64,000 nt of DNA. It comes from Acinetobacter sp. UBA801 (lineage in GTDB: Bacteria > Pseudomonadota > Gammaproteobacteria > Pseudomonadales > Moraxellaceae). This document shows positions 9,839 to 19,042 of the stretch, piece by piece. The stretch is taken from assembly GCA_002296655.1 (NCBI GenBank), contig DBIN01000017.1, forward strand, positions 1-64,000, written 5' to 3'. The position numbers were made by a program, and so were the translations under genes. The first letter of the stretch is position 1. Each line of letters opens with the position of its first letter. A model generated the notes under the pieces. It was not told the DNA's origin. It did not search any database and saw only the letters and a program-made list of their open reading frames with translations.

Positions 9839-9868
9839 AAAAAGCACTCCGAAATTGGGGTGCTTTTT
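9839..9868 (+). terminator. Intrinsic terminator after ilvD
   Basis: The stem AAAAAGCACTCC / GGGGTGCTTTTT (with one G-T pair) around GAAATT ends in a run of T. It separates ilvD from the second dehydratase gene. Confidence 0.85.
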
Positions 9869-10027
9869 TATGTGTTTGCAATGAGTAATGTCAGTGTTGC
9901 AACAAATTTGAGCAATAAAATTAGGCAGGCATTTTCGTTTACATCCTGCCTGCTTTCGATACAATGAAAATAAAATAAATCGTCATGATGAGCACGTCAT
10001 TTCACCCATCTTGCTAAGGAATCAGCT

Positions 10028-11713
10028 ATGAGTAAACAGAATATCCGCGAACATTCAGCCGAAGTCTATGAAGGCATTGAAAATGCACCTGCACGCTCCA
10101 TGATGCGTGCGGTGGGTTTTAAGGATGAAGATTTTACTCGTCCATTTATTGGCATTGCATCGACTTGGGCCAATGTCACACCATGTAATATGCATATTGA
10201 TGGCTTGGCGCGTGAAGCGGAAACAGGCGTGAATCAAGCGGGTGGTAAAGGCATTATTTTCAATACCATCACCATTTCAGACGGTATTTCAAACGGCACC
10301 GAAGGCATGAAATATTCACTGGTTTCACGTGAAATCATTGCCGACTCAATTGAAGCCGTGGTGGGTTGTCAGGCCTATGATGGTGTGATTGCCATTGGTG
10401 GCTGTGATAAAAACATGCCGGGTTGCATTATGGGACTGGCGCGTTTAAATCGTCCGGGCTTGTTTGTTTATGGCGGCACCATTAAACCGGGTGCAGGACA
10501 TACCGATATTATTTCGGTGTTTGAAGCCGTGGGTCAGCATGCCAAAGGGGAAATTAACGAAATTCAGGTCAAACAGATTGAAGAAGTGGCTTTGCCGGGT
10601 GCAGGTTCGTGTGGTGGCATGTACACCGCGAACTCTATGGCATCGGCCATTGAAGCATTGGGCATGAGTTTACCAGGGTCTTCGGCACAAGAAGCGGTTT
10701 CTCAAGACAAAATGGATGATTGCCAACGTGCAGGCGAAGCAGTCATGAATCTGTTACGTCTGGATATTAAACCACGTGACATTATGACCAAATCTGCCTT
10801 TGAAAATGCCATTAAAGTATTGATTGCTTTGGGTGGGTCGACCAATGGTGTGTTGCATTTAATTGCCATGGCGCATTCTGCAGGGGTTGAACTCACACTC
10901 GATGATTTCGTGCGTATTGGTCAGGAAACCCCAGTGGTGGCCGATGTACGTCCATCGGGCAAGTATTTAATGTCGGAGCTGATTGCCATTGGCGGAATTC
11001 AGCCGTTGATGAAGCGCATGCTAGATGCAGGCATGCTCGATGGTTCTTGTTTAACGGTTACAGGTAAAACTTTGGCAGAAAACTTGGCCGATGTTGCCGA
11101 TTATCCTGAAGGTCAGCAAATTATTTTACCGTTTGATGCGCCAATCAAAAAAGATTCACACTTGGTGGTGTTAAAAGGCAATTTATCGCCTACGGGTGCA
11201 GTGGCAAAAATTACAGGCAAAGAAGGCTTGTATTTTGAAGGGCCTGCACGCGTCTTTGAAGGTGAAATTGGTGCGATGCGCGGCATTTTAGATGGCGAAG
11301 TGCAAGAAGGTGAAGTGGTGGTGATTCGCGGTGAAGGCCCTAAAGGTGGCCCAGGTATGCCAGAAATGCTGAAACCAACTTCTGCAATTATTGGCAAGGG
11401 CTTGGGTAACTCAGTAGCGTTAATTACCGATGGACGTTTTTCGGGCGGTAGTCATGGTTTTGTGATTGGGCATGTGACCCCAGAAGCATATGAAGGCGGG
11501 CCAATTGGTCTGGTGAAAAATGGTGATAAAATTTCGATTAATGCTGAAACCCGCGAAATGACTTGGCATGTGTCAGAAGAGGAAATGGCAGCACGTAAAG
11601 CGGCATGGGTCAAACCAAAGCCAAACTATACCCACGGTGCATTGGCGAAATTTGCTAAATTGGCATCGGGTGCAGAAAAAGGTGCAGTGACTGATCTGAA
11701 TTTAGAGGTCTAA
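10028..11713 (+). CDS. Second dihydroxy-acid dehydratase, [2Fe-2S] plant/cyanobacterial type
   Basis: A 561-residue IlvD/Edd-family protein clearly different from the neighbouring IlvD. It carries three cluster cysteines, in [21 protein letters not shown] and [14 protein letters not shown]. Three-cysteine enzymes of this length (plants, cyanobacteria, Streptococcus) are known to hold an oxygen-stable [2Fe-2S] cluster. The C-terminal [20 protein letters not shown] motif is intact, so the enzyme should be active. An AAGGAA ribosome site precedes the ATG. It could be an oxygen-tolerant isoenzyme for valine and isoleucine synthesis. A sugar-acid dehydratase role is possible because the superfamily is broad, but the close match to the biosynthetic branch makes that less likely. 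Confidence 0.9.
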   Translation: MSKQNIREHSAEVYEGIENAPARSMMRAVGFKDEDFTRPFIGIASTWANVTPCNMHIDGLAREAETGVNQAGGKGIIFNTITISDGISNGTEGMKYSLVSREIIADSIEAVVGCQAYDGVIAIGGCDKNMPGCIMGLARLNRPGLFVYGGTIKPGAGHTDIISVFEAVGQHAKGEINEIQVKQIEEVALPGAGSCGGMYTANSMASAIEALGMSLPGSSAQEAVSQDKMDDCQRAGEAVMNLLRLDIKPRDIMTKSAFENAIKVLIALGGSTNGVLHLIAMAHSAGVELTLDDFVRIGQETPVVADVRPSGKYLMSELIAIGGIQPLMKRMLDAGMLDGSCLTVTGKTLAENLADVADYPEGQQIILPFDAPIKKDSHLVVLKGNLSPTGAVAKITGKEGLYFEGPARVFEGEIGAMRGILDGEVQEGEVVVIRGEGPKGGPGMPEMLKPTSAIIGKGLGNSVALITDGRFSGGSHGFVIGHVTPEAYEGGPIGLVKNGDKISINAETREMTWHVSEEEMAARKAAWVKPKPNYTHGALAKFAKLASGAEKGAVTDLNLEV

Positions 11714-11830
11714 TTGCTCATTTTTATATGAATTGATATAAATCCATGTGTACTATTGAAAGACGAGCGCACATGATTTGCATGTGGCTTGTCCCTAAAC
11801 CACAAGGATTTTCTTTTAGAGGCTGATCTC

Positions 11831-13144
11831 ATGTCACTGTTACGCCGTTGGTTCGATCCGATCCGATCGAGTTGGTTTTATCAAAAACCATCTCGGCAAT
11901 CGGTGTTGTCCACGGAACACGGACTGAGTGTGTATTTACGTCTAGATGATGTATATAGCTATTTGGCGGTACAGCAGTTACCGCAATTAGAAGATATTCT
12001 GGCCGATGAGTTAAAACCTTTAACCGTAGTGATTTCGCGGCAAAGTGGCGATGCACCGAACCAAATGTCGGCTGCAGAATGGCAAAATTACTGTATTCAA
12101 GATGCAAAAATTCTTGCCAAACAACACCGTTTTAGTTTTCATGATACCCCTGAACCACCGACTGCAGAAGCTTTAATGCAGGCAGAAACCATTTTGCGGC
12201 ATACGCCGTTACGTGGTCAGGATTTCTTGTATTTACTCGAAGATGTGTTCCACATGCTATGGCAAAAGCAGTCGGGTAAATTACGCACCTTATATGCCAT
12301 GGCCAGCCGTCATCATCAAATTCAGGATTTTCCTGAACGGGTTTTTAATGATGCACCTGTATTGGCCAGTTATTTTGAGTTTGGTGGACGTAAATATCAT
12401 GCAGTCGATGATTTATTGCGTCTGACCCGCCGTTTAAAACAACAAAAATTACTGACCGATAATCCTATTTTCTTGATCAATCATATTGAATGGTGTGAAC
12501 ATTTAATTAGTGATGCCGAAGAACTCAATGAAATTCAGGCGCTTGACCCTGAATTGGACTTATACATCGCACTGGAAGACCCGATTTCTTGGTTGTTATT
12601 GGCGTATATCAAAGAAGAATTGGCCGCCTATTACAATATTCATTTGAATGTGTATCCATTGTCCTATCATGGGCGTGACTATTTTGACTGGAGTTTGGCA
12701 ACACGTTTATCTAAACGTACCGATGTTGCGTTTACGCCGTTTTGCCGACCCACCGAGCAAGCGACCTATCAAATGGCACAACTGTATTACAGTGTGCCTG
12801 AAGAACAGCGTGTCGATGCCATATATCGTATTTTGCAGGCGGTATGGACAAGGGGACAGGATTTATCCTTTAAAGCGCATTTTGAGCGTATGCAGCGTGA
12901 ACTCGAGTTAGATCAACTGACCACAGCGGATGTGACTGAGTTGCTCAAAGAAAATGATATGCTGTGTGAAATGAAATCTCAGCCCGATTTTCCTGTGTTG
13001 GAATTGCGTATAGATGGGCAAAGCTACGTGTTTAATAGCTTATATCGGGTATGGATGATTGAAAGTATTTTCAGTAATGTGTTAGAAGAAAAGTATAAGA
13101 TTGAAACCGAAACTGAAAGTGTAGCCCAAGCCCATGAACAATGA
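11831..13144 (+). CDS. Duplicated thioredoxin-fold protein, DsbA/HCCA-isomerase-like
   Basis: A 437-residue cytoplasmic protein without a signal peptide. Two similar blocks begin like members of the DsbA/2-hydroxychromene-2-carboxylate isomerase group: SVYLRLDDVYSYLAVQQLPQ near residue 33 and DLYIALEDPISWLLLAYIKE near residue 241, each a beta strand followed by an Asp-Pro/Val-x-Ser-aromatic segment and a long helix. There is no Cys-x-x-Cys motif, so disulphide chemistry is unlikely. The start was set at the ATG at 11831 because TTTTAGAGG precedes it; a TTG at 11789 is in frame. The last 11 bases overlap the next gene. Function is unknown; a glutathione-transferase-kappa-like or isomerase role is a guess from fold. 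Confidence 0.6.
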   Translation: MSLLRRWFDPIRSSWFYQKPSRQSVLSTEHGLSVYLRLDDVYSYLAVQQLPQLEDILADELKPLTVVISRQSGDAPNQMSAAEWQNYCIQDAKILAKQHRFSFHDTPEPPTAEALMQAETILRHTPLRGQDFLYLLEDVFHMLWQKQSGKLRTLYAMASRHHQIQDFPERVFNDAPVLASYFEFGGRKYHAVDDLLRLTRRLKQQKLLTDNPIFLINHIEWCEHLISDAEELNEIQALDPELDLYIALEDPISWLLLAYIKEELAAYYNIHLNVYPLSYHGRDYFDWSLATRLSKRTDVAFTPFCRPTEQATYQMAQLYYSVPEEQRVDAIYRILQAVWTRGQDLSFKAHFERMQRELELDQLTTADVTELLKENDMLCEMKSQPDFPVLELRIDGQSYVFNSLYRVWMIESIFSNVLEEKYKIETETESVAQAHEQ

Positions 13145-13421
13145 AAAAGTAAAATCATTACAACAAGCACGTGAAAAAATAGACCAAATTGATGTGGATT
13201 TAATCGAATTGATTGCATCGCGTCAGTTTTATGTCGATCAGGCCTTGCGCCATAAACAGACTTTGGAAGATGTACAGTCGCCACAGCGCGTGAAAGAAGT
13301 GATTGAAAAAGTCCGTGCTTTGGCTGTGCAACATGCAGTCGATCCAGACATGGTCGAGCGTTTATATCACGATATGATTCATCATTTTATTCAGCGTGAA
13401 TTAAAAGAATTTCGTCCTTAA
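13134..13421 (+). CDS. AroQ-type chorismate mutase family protein
   Basis: A 95-residue all-helical protein that matches the type II chorismate mutase fold: the N-terminal helix has R-x-x-I-D-x-I-D-x-x-L-I-E-L-I-A-x-R, followed by a helix with R-V-K-E-V-I-E-K-V-R and a C-terminal helix ERLYHDMIHHFIQRE. These stand for the Arg and Lys/Arg positions that bind the two carboxylates. The family includes chorismate mutases (chorismate to prephenate) and isochorismate pyruvate lyases (PchB). It is a stand-alone domain and overlaps the upstream thioredoxin-fold gene by 11 bases. No salicylate or siderophore genes are nearby, so the mutase reading is preferred but not certain. Confidence 0.78.
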   Translation: MNNEKVKSLQQAREKIDQIDVDLIELIASRQFYVDQALRHKQTLEDVQSPQRVKEVIEKVRALAVQHAVDPDMVERLYHDMIHHFIQRELKEFRP

Positions 13422-13739
13422 CGGGTCTTCTCCATATGTTTGGGTGATGCTTCAAACGCAGCCCAAACTTTATATTTACGCGGCAATACTGCGTATTTGT
13501 ATGCCATCATGGTGTTTAAAGCATAATTTTTAAAAATAATTTGCCTATTTTTTTTGCTTGCAGCTTTAAGCGAAAAGCCTTGCCTGTCTTGACTTTGCCA
13601 GCTTTTTATAAAGTTTTGGTAAAAAAAAGAATATGAATTTATTACATTTTTTAACGATGTAAGTTTGCTTTATTTTAAAAAGTATATATATTGTATATAC
13701 ATCTTTTGCAAAGCAGTCTTTATTTTGGAGAGATCAGCA
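13422..13739. other. Non-coding stretch before the ribbon-helix-helix gene
   Basis: AT-rich DNA with no gene. It ends with the predicted promoter and operator of the next gene (13665-13700). The preceding 200 bases show no terminator with a T-run that I can place. Confidence 0.5.
13665..13700 (+). promoter_or_regulatory. Predicted sigma70 promoter with overlapping inverted repeat
   Basis: TTGCTT (13665-13670) and TATATT (13687-13692) are separated by 16 bases and fit a sigma70 promoter. A perfect inverted repeat GTATATA-TATTG-TATATAC (13682-13700) covers the -10 box. It lies 40 bases before a ribbon-helix-helix gene, as expected of an autoregulatory operator. Promoter and operator are both predictions. 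Confidence 0.55.
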
Positions 13740-13919
13740 ATGAACGAGCAAATCAAAAAAATAAAGACAGGCAAGAAAGATGGACAACTTTTAATTCGTA
13801 TTAATAGTACTGAACGTGATGAATTTATTCGTTTATGTGAAGAACTTGATACTAGTGCTGCTCGTGAATTAAGAAAATTTATTCGTAGTTTTGTGAAACA
13901 ACACAATGGCAACGAATAG
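13740..13919 (+). CDS. Small ribbon-helix-helix (Arc/MetJ-like) protein
   Basis: A 59-residue basic protein. After a lysine-rich N-terminus, GQLLIRIN can form the DNA-contacting beta strand, STERDEFIRLCEEL helix A and SAARELRKFIRSFVKQH helix B, the order of the ribbon-helix-helix DNA-binding fold. The start at 13740 follows GGAGAG at a good distance; the frame opens further upstream but through the promoter. It is followed 20 bases later by a 37-residue lysine-rich protein, and then by a strong terminator, so the two form a mini-operon. It could be an antitoxin-type repressor or a stand-alone regulator. No recognisable toxin is present. Confidence 0.7.
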   Translation: MNEQIKKIKTGKKDGQLLIRINSTERDEFIRLCEELDTSAARELRKFIRSFVKQHNGNE

Positions 13920-13939
13920 CCTTACTAAGGAGTAATACC

Positions 13940-14053
13940 ATGGCTAAGCAAGTTAAATCTTTGAAGCAAAAAATCAAAGCACGTTTGAAAAAGATTTCAA
14001 AACATAAAGGCAAATTGAAGCAACTTAAGCAAGAGCTTAAAAAACAGAAATAA
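13940..14053 (+). CDS. 37-residue lysine-rich micro-protein
   Basis: An open reading frame with an excellent ribosome site (AAGGAG seven bases before ATG) encodes MAKQVKSLKQKIKARL followed by further K/Q/L repeats and ends in KKQK. About 17 of 37 residues are lysine, there is no acidic residue except one Glu, and the heptad-like spacing of Leu and Ile suggests an amphipathic helix. It lies directly after the ribbon-helix-helix gene and before a strong terminator. It may bind nucleic acid or the neighbouring regulator. No family is recognised. Confidence 0.6.
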   Translation: MAKQVKSLKQKIKARLKKISKHKGKLKQLKQELKKQK

Positions 14054-14112
14054 GCCACAGCAAAAGCATGATCTCTTAAAAGCGGTTTATTCTAGACAGA
14101 CCGTTTGAGCTA

Positions 14113-14148
14113 AAAAAGACCGAACAATCATTGTTGTTCGGTCTTTTT
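14113..14148. terminator. Strong bidirectional intrinsic terminator
   Basis: A perfect 15-bp stem AAAAAGACCGAACAA / TTGTTCGGTCTTTTT around TCATTG. The T-run serves the plus-strand mini-operon and the A-run serves the minus-strand uracil permease gene, which ends 50 bases further on. Confidence 0.93.
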
Positions 14149-14198
14149 GCATTGCTTTGGCATCTGCTTAGGTTACAGCAGATGACAGCAGGTTCTGA

Positions 14199-15497
14199 TT
14201 AGGATGGATCACGCAAACTAAAGAACCAGTTTAGGAACAAGGCCGCAAAAGTTGCTGTACCAATCCCGCCCAAGTTAAAGCTGGCTAGTTGCAGCGCAAA
14301 GTCGCCCGTTCCTAAAATAATGGTCACGGCAGCCACCATCAAGTTTTTGTTTTTAGAAAAATCGACTTTGTTTTCAATCCAGATTTTTGCGCCAGCAATG
14401 GTAATCAAGCCAAAGACCACAATAGAAGCACCCGTTAAAATGGCGGTAGGAATGGTGTGAATAATCGCGCCAAATTTGGGTGAAAGCCCAAGGAAAATTG
14501 CAAAGACCCCCGCCACCACAAAAATAATTGTGGAATACACGCGGGTAACAGCCATGACCCCAATATTTTCACCATAAGTGGTCATACCTGGTGCACCGAC
14601 ACCACCTGCGAGTGTTGTGGCAACACCATCTGCCACAAAGGCTTTACCAATGTGTGGATCAAGGTTTTCACCTGTCATGGCACCTACTGCTTTAATGTGT
14701 CCCAAGTTCTCTGCCACCAAAATGAACGCAATTGGGGCAATAATCAGCATGGCATTCAGATCAAATACAGGCGCGTGAAAGTCTGGAACACCAAACCACG
14801 CGGCTTGCTGAATTGGTGCGAAGTTAATTGGCGTACCCCAACCCATGACATTGGTGACCACAAAATAGATCAGATATGACATGAGTAAGCCAATTAAAAG
14901 CAAGAGGCGTTGAAGTAAACCTTTGGTAAATACGGCAATCATGCCCATACACAGCACAGTCACCAATGCCATCCACATATTAAATGGATTGCCTGCAACG
15001 GCTTTGACCGTGACTGGGGCAAGGTTTAAACCAATGATCATCACCACTGCACCTGTCACCACAGGTGGCATCAATTTTTCAATCCAACGGGTGCCTGTGG
15101 CCATCACCAAAAAGCCAATCAGGGCATATAAAATACCGCAGGCAATAATCCCGCCTGCCGCGACCCCAATATTGGCATTTAAACCACCTGCTGCACCTGC
15201 ATAGCCTGTGGCAGCAATCACTACCCCAATAAAGGCAAAGCTCGAACCTAAATAACTTGGAACGCGCCCACCTGTCATGAAAAAGAATAGGATGGTACAA
15301 ATCCCTGACATTAAAATGGCAAGGTTCGGGTCAAAGCCCATTAAGAAAGGTGCAAGTACCGTAGCACCAAACATGGCAAACGCGTGTTGTATCCCCAATA
15401 CAACGGTTTGTGCAGGCGGTAGATACTCATTGGTCCCTACAGGACGCGCATCAATGCTGCCTTCATAAGGGCGCCATTTGGGAAACCAATTGGACAT
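14199..15497 (-). CDS. uraA: Uracil/xanthine permease, NCS2 (UraA/RutG) family
   Basis: A 432-residue inner-membrane transporter of the nucleobase-ascorbate family that takes up uracil or a related base with protons. About fourteen hydrophobic segments are visible. The two substrate-site glutamates of UraA appear in VAENLGHIKAVG and TTYGENIGVMAVT. The start was put at the ATG at 15497 (MSNWFPKWRPYEGS); the frame opens at a TTG 15 bases earlier. The gene is alone on the minus strand, with no pyrimidine genes adjacent. Uracil is the likeliest substrate given the UraA-like motifs, while a RutG-like pyrimidine role cannot be excluded. Confidence 0.88.
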   Translation of the reverse strand: MSNWFPKWRPYEGSIDARPVGTNEYLPPAQTVVLGIQHAFAMFGATVLAPFLMGFDPNLAILMSGICTILFFFMTGGRVPSYLGSSFAFIGVVIAATGYAGAAGGLNANIGVAAGGIIACGILYALIGFLVMATGTRWIEKLMPPVVTGAVVMIIGLNLAPVTVKAVAGNPFNMWMALVTVLCMGMIAVFTKGLLQRLLLLIGLLMSYLIYFVVTNVMGWGTPINFAPIQQAAWFGVPDFHAPVFDLNAMLIIAPIAFILVAENLGHIKAVGAMTGENLDPHIGKAFVADGVATTLAGGVGAPGMTTYGENIGVMAVTRVYSTIIFVVAGVFAIFLGLSPKFGAIIHTIPTAILTGASIVVFGLITIAGAKIWIENKVDFSKNKNLMVAAVTIILGTGDFALQLASFNLGGIGTATFAALFLNWFFSLRDPS

Positions 15498-16147
15498 AAA
15501 GTGAGCACTCAAAAGCTAAATTGAGCACATCATACCCTTGTATTGCATAAATTTTTTAAAAATTTTGCGAAGAAACTGACCAGCTGCTTATTTTTAGAAT
15601 TAAATTTTACTATTTGTTAAAAATTACATTTAATATAAATAAGTAATTTTATTTATAAATTTAAAGAATGTTTTGCTGCATCAATGGGATGAAAGTAGAC
15701 GAAGAATAAATTTAATTGCACATAATTTAGGCTAGTTTTTCGCCACGCAACGTATAGAGCTAAAAAATGGGCGCACAGTGGATGATTAATGAGCAAGGTC
15801 AGCAAAGAACACCGTAAAAGACCACTCAGCAGGGAAGGGTGCCCTCAAAGATATAATGCGTTTAAACAGCAATAAGCCTGTAAAACATGGAGCCAATGAT
15901 AAACACATCTGTGAGTACCGTCATTTGACCCAGAAAATAGTCAATGTTCATCTTTTTTTATCTGATATTTAATCATAAGCATAATTCAAACAAGGTAATA
16001 CAGAAATTATAAAAAATGCCAGTTTTCATGGTTTATATGATTTTTTTAGTGACCCTTTTAACAGCAATCTGCCCAAGCCATTTCCAAGTGAGTGAATAAA
16101 CCACAAGCAGAGTACATGACTCTGCTTGTTGTACTATTCGTAGAGGC
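15498..16147. other. Long intergenic region between uraA and ppc
   Basis: About 650 bases without a recognisable gene. The right side of uraA (15500-15700) is very AT-rich and should hold its promoter. A less AT-rich patch at about 15760-15860 has no reading frame longer than a few dozen codons and no cloverleaf; it could be a small RNA or a gene remnant, but I have no positive evidence. The right end has the hairpin that follows ppc. Confidence 0.5.
16103..16129 (-). terminator. Hairpin downstream of ppc
   Basis: A perfect 11-bp stem ACAAGCAGAGT / ACTCTGCTTGT lies 20 bases past the ppc stop. On the minus strand it is followed by GGTTTATTC rather than a clear T-run, so it would be a weak terminator or a transcript-stabilising hairpin. 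Confidence 0.55.
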
Positions 16148-18832
16148 TTAACCTGTATTGCGTAAGCCTGCTGCAATCCCTGCAATGCTTACCATGAGGG
16201 CATGATCGACAGGGGTATGTTCGGCATGTTGTTCTGCCAAATACCGGCGACGACGTTTCATCAACTCTGCCTGTAGCAAATGCAGTGGCAATAAATACGG
16301 TTTACGCACCCGCATTGATTGATCTAGCACATCATTGCTGCTGAGCAATTGTGATTCACCTTTGAGGGTCAGTAACGTTGTTACGGCATCACGCAGGCGT
16401 TGACGCAGTTGCTCACCGAGTTGTTTCAAGTCTTCGTCATCGGTCAGGTGTGACTCATAATACAATGCAATATTGCTGTCGGCTTTAGACAACACCATTT
16501 CTAACATATCAATTAAAGTCTGGAAGTAAGGCCAATCGCTGAGCATTTCATCTAAAGTGGCTTTTTGTCCCTGATCGATTGTTTGGTTAATTGCTGCGCC
16601 TGTACCTAACCAAGCAGGCAGCATCAAACGGATTTGCGTCCATGCAAATACCCACGGGATGGCACGTAAGGATTCAATTCCGCCGCTGACTTTACGTTTT
16701 GCAGGACGAGAACCGAGCGGCAACATCTGCAATTCTAGTTCTGGCGTAACGGTGCGTAAATATTTCACAAAATGTGGATTTTCACGCACAGTTTGACGGT
16801 AGACCTGTACCGAAAGCTCGGTCATGTTATGCATGACCTCGCGCCATTCTGCCTTTGGCACAGGTGGTGGCATTAGCGTCGCTTCTAAGGTGGCAGCGGT
16901 ATAGACTTCCAGATTTTGCAATGCAACCCCTTCAAGTCCAAATTTAAAACGAATCATTTCGCCTTGTTCGGTAACGCGAATTGCACCTGAAATAGAACCT
17001 GGTGGCTGTGAGAACAGCGCTTGTTGAGTCGGTGCGCCACCACGGCTGATAGAACCACCACGACCATGGAATAAGGTTAGCTGCACAGCATGTTGCTGCG
17101 CTACCGCAGTCAGTTCTTCCTGAGCGCGGTACTGTGCCCAGTTGGCCGACATGAACCCTGCATCTTTGGCGGAGTCCGAGTAGCCAATCATGACCTCATG
17201 TTTGCCCTGAATATGCTGTTTGTACCAATGCATATTAAATAGGGTATTCATGGTCTGGGCAGCCCCATCCAAGTCTTTCAGGGTTTCAAACAGCGGCACC
17301 ACACGTAAAGGATGCTGAATGCCTGCTTCTTTTTGCAGCAATAACACCGCTAACACATCACTTGGATATTCCGCCATGGAAATAATATACGCGCCCAAGC
17401 TTTCCTGCGGTTGCTCAGCCAACGTGCGCATGGTAGCAAACACTTCTTGCACATCGGGATGTTGAATCAGGCTTTGTGCAGGTTCCTGCATGAATTTTGG
17501 CAATAACGGACGTTTGCTTTGCAGTTCTTGAAGTAAGAAGTTCTGACGCGCTTGTTCAGTCCAAGTTTCAAAATTGCCCAAACCTAAATATTCGGTAATG
17601 GCAGAAATGGCTTGGCGATGACGTCCTGACTCTTGGCGAATATCCAGTTTTAGCAATTCAATACCAAAACAATTCACACGATGTATTAAATCCAGCAATT
17701 TGCCGTTCGCAATGTCTGACAATTGGCAAGCCGTCAGCGAGCGATAACACAGCAGTAAAGGCTGTAACAACTCGTCTTTGTTTTTAATCACCAAACTGTC
17801 ATCAGCATCTTTGCCTTGTAATTTCGCTGCTAACCAGTTGCGGGTGGCTTTTAGGCGTTCACGGGTGTCGCGTAAATATTCACGGTACGGCTCTGCATGG
17901 GAATGTCCCAAAGCATCTGCCAATTCTGGGCTGCATTGCTGAATGGAAAGTTCCCAACGCAAGTTTTCAATATCACGTAAATACAGTTCTGCTGCTTTCC
18001 AGCGCGATAACCACAACACCTCTTGAGTCACTTTATGGGTGACATTGGGGTTACCATCACGGTCACCGCCCATCCAAGAGGCGAAACGCACAGGCGCAAT
18101 ATTCAGCGGCAGACTTTGCCCACAGTGTTCCTGCACAATGCTGTCTAACTCACGCATGAATTTAGGCACTGCATTCCACAGGGTTTGTTCGATGGTGGTA
18201 AAGCCCCATTTGGCTTCATCGACAGGAGTTGGGCGATGTTGGCGAATTTCATCGGTTTGCCAAGCCGAGCTGATGAGCTGTTTTAAATCTGCCAAAACTG
18301 CCTGACGTTCACGTGGCGTCAGTTTTTGTTGATCCATTTTAGACAGGCAGTCATTAATATCGTCATATTTTTGAATGAGGGTACGACGGCTGACTTCAGT
18401 CGGATGTGCAGTTAAAACCAATTCAATTTTCAGTTCGCAGACTTGTTGATAGAGTGTTTCTGCAGAAATTTGGTTGTCTTTAAACTTGAGGAATAAGTGA
18501 TCGAGTGGGTTTGGAGAAACAGCATGTTCATCAAATTCGCTTTGGCGACGACTCCGCACCACATGATATTGCTCGGCGATGTTGGCAAAGTTCAAAAAGT
18601 GGGTAAAGGCACGGGTGAGTGGTAAGATCTCGTCATCTTCCAGACTTAAAAACAGTTGTTCGAGTTGTTTTTCAGCTTCGGCTTGTCCATCGCGCGCGCC
18701 TTTAGATAAAGCACGAATTTGTTCGACCTGATTAAACAAATCTTGTCCTGCGTGTAACTTGAGGGTCTCACCCAATAAGTTGCCAAGTAGGCGTACGTCA
18801 TCGCGTAGAGGAGCATCAATTTGTTGAATCAT
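16148..18832 (-). CDS. ppc: Phosphoenolpyruvate carboxylase
   Basis: An 894-residue enzyme that carboxylates phosphoenolpyruvate with bicarbonate to give oxaloacetate, refilling the TCA cycle. The catalytic histidine is in VLTAHPTEVSRR (His143). The motifs FASWMGGDRDGNPNVT, GYSDSAKDAG and FHGRGGSISRGGAPT are intact, as is the C-terminal GLRNTG that all bacterial enzymes end with. The start at 18832 is preceded by GGAGA; an in-frame ATG 60 bases upstream adds residues with no family match. The gene is monocistronic. Confidence 0.97.
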   Translation of the reverse strand: MIQQIDAPLRDDVRLLGNLLGETLKLHAGQDLFNQVEQIRALSKGARDGQAEAEKQLEQLFLSLEDDEILPLTRAFTHFLNFANIAEQYHVVRSRRQSEFDEHAVSPNPLDHLFLKFKDNQISAETLYQQVCELKIELVLTAHPTEVSRRTLIQKYDDINDCLSKMDQQKLTPRERQAVLADLKQLISSAWQTDEIRQHRPTPVDEAKWGFTTIEQTLWNAVPKFMRELDSIVQEHCGQSLPLNIAPVRFASWMGGDRDGNPNVTHKVTQEVLWLSRWKAAELYLRDIENLRWELSIQQCSPELADALGHSHAEPYREYLRDTRERLKATRNWLAAKLQGKDADDSLVIKNKDELLQPLLLCYRSLTACQLSDIANGKLLDLIHRVNCFGIELLKLDIRQESGRHRQAISAITEYLGLGNFETWTEQARQNFLLQELQSKRPLLPKFMQEPAQSLIQHPDVQEVFATMRTLAEQPQESLGAYIISMAEYPSDVLAVLLLQKEAGIQHPLRVVPLFETLKDLDGAAQTMNTLFNMHWYKQHIQGKHEVMIGYSDSAKDAGFMSANWAQYRAQEELTAVAQQHAVQLTLFHGRGGSISRGGAPTQQALFSQPPGSISGAIRVTEQGEMIRFKFGLEGVALQNLEVYTAATLEATLMPPPVPKAEWREVMHNMTELSVQVYRQTVRENPHFVKYLRTVTPELELQMLPLGSRPAKRKVSGGIESLRAIPWVFAWTQIRLMLPAWLGTGAAINQTIDQGQKATLDEMLSDWPYFQTLIDMLEMVLSKADSNIALYYESHLTDDEDLKQLGEQLRQRLRDAVTTLLTLKGESQLLSSNDVLDQSMRVRKPYLLPLHLLQAELMKRRRRYLAEQHAEHTPVDHALMVSIAGIAAGLRNTG

Positions 18833-19042
18833 TCGTTGTTCTCCATGTTCTGTGTTTTTTACTCTGTTAAGACTATACCCCGATTTAGACACAATCCAAG
18901 CGGGCTATCTACAAAAGTTGCATGGATTTTGCGCATCTGAAGTTATAGTGCCAAGCGGCAGTATTTCGCAGAGAAATACAGGGCAGAGTGGCATGCGATT
19001 TGGTAAAAAAATTCCGATTTAGATCAACCTTTATTAGCCTGT

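Noticed and set aside
13740..14053. Classical toxin-antitoxin pair
   Set aside because: The regulator is RHH-like, but the 37-residue lysine-rich partner matches no toxin family, so the label is not justified.
18833..18892. Upstream start extending ppc by 20 residues
   Set aside because: The start at 18832 has the GGAGA site and matches the family N-terminus.
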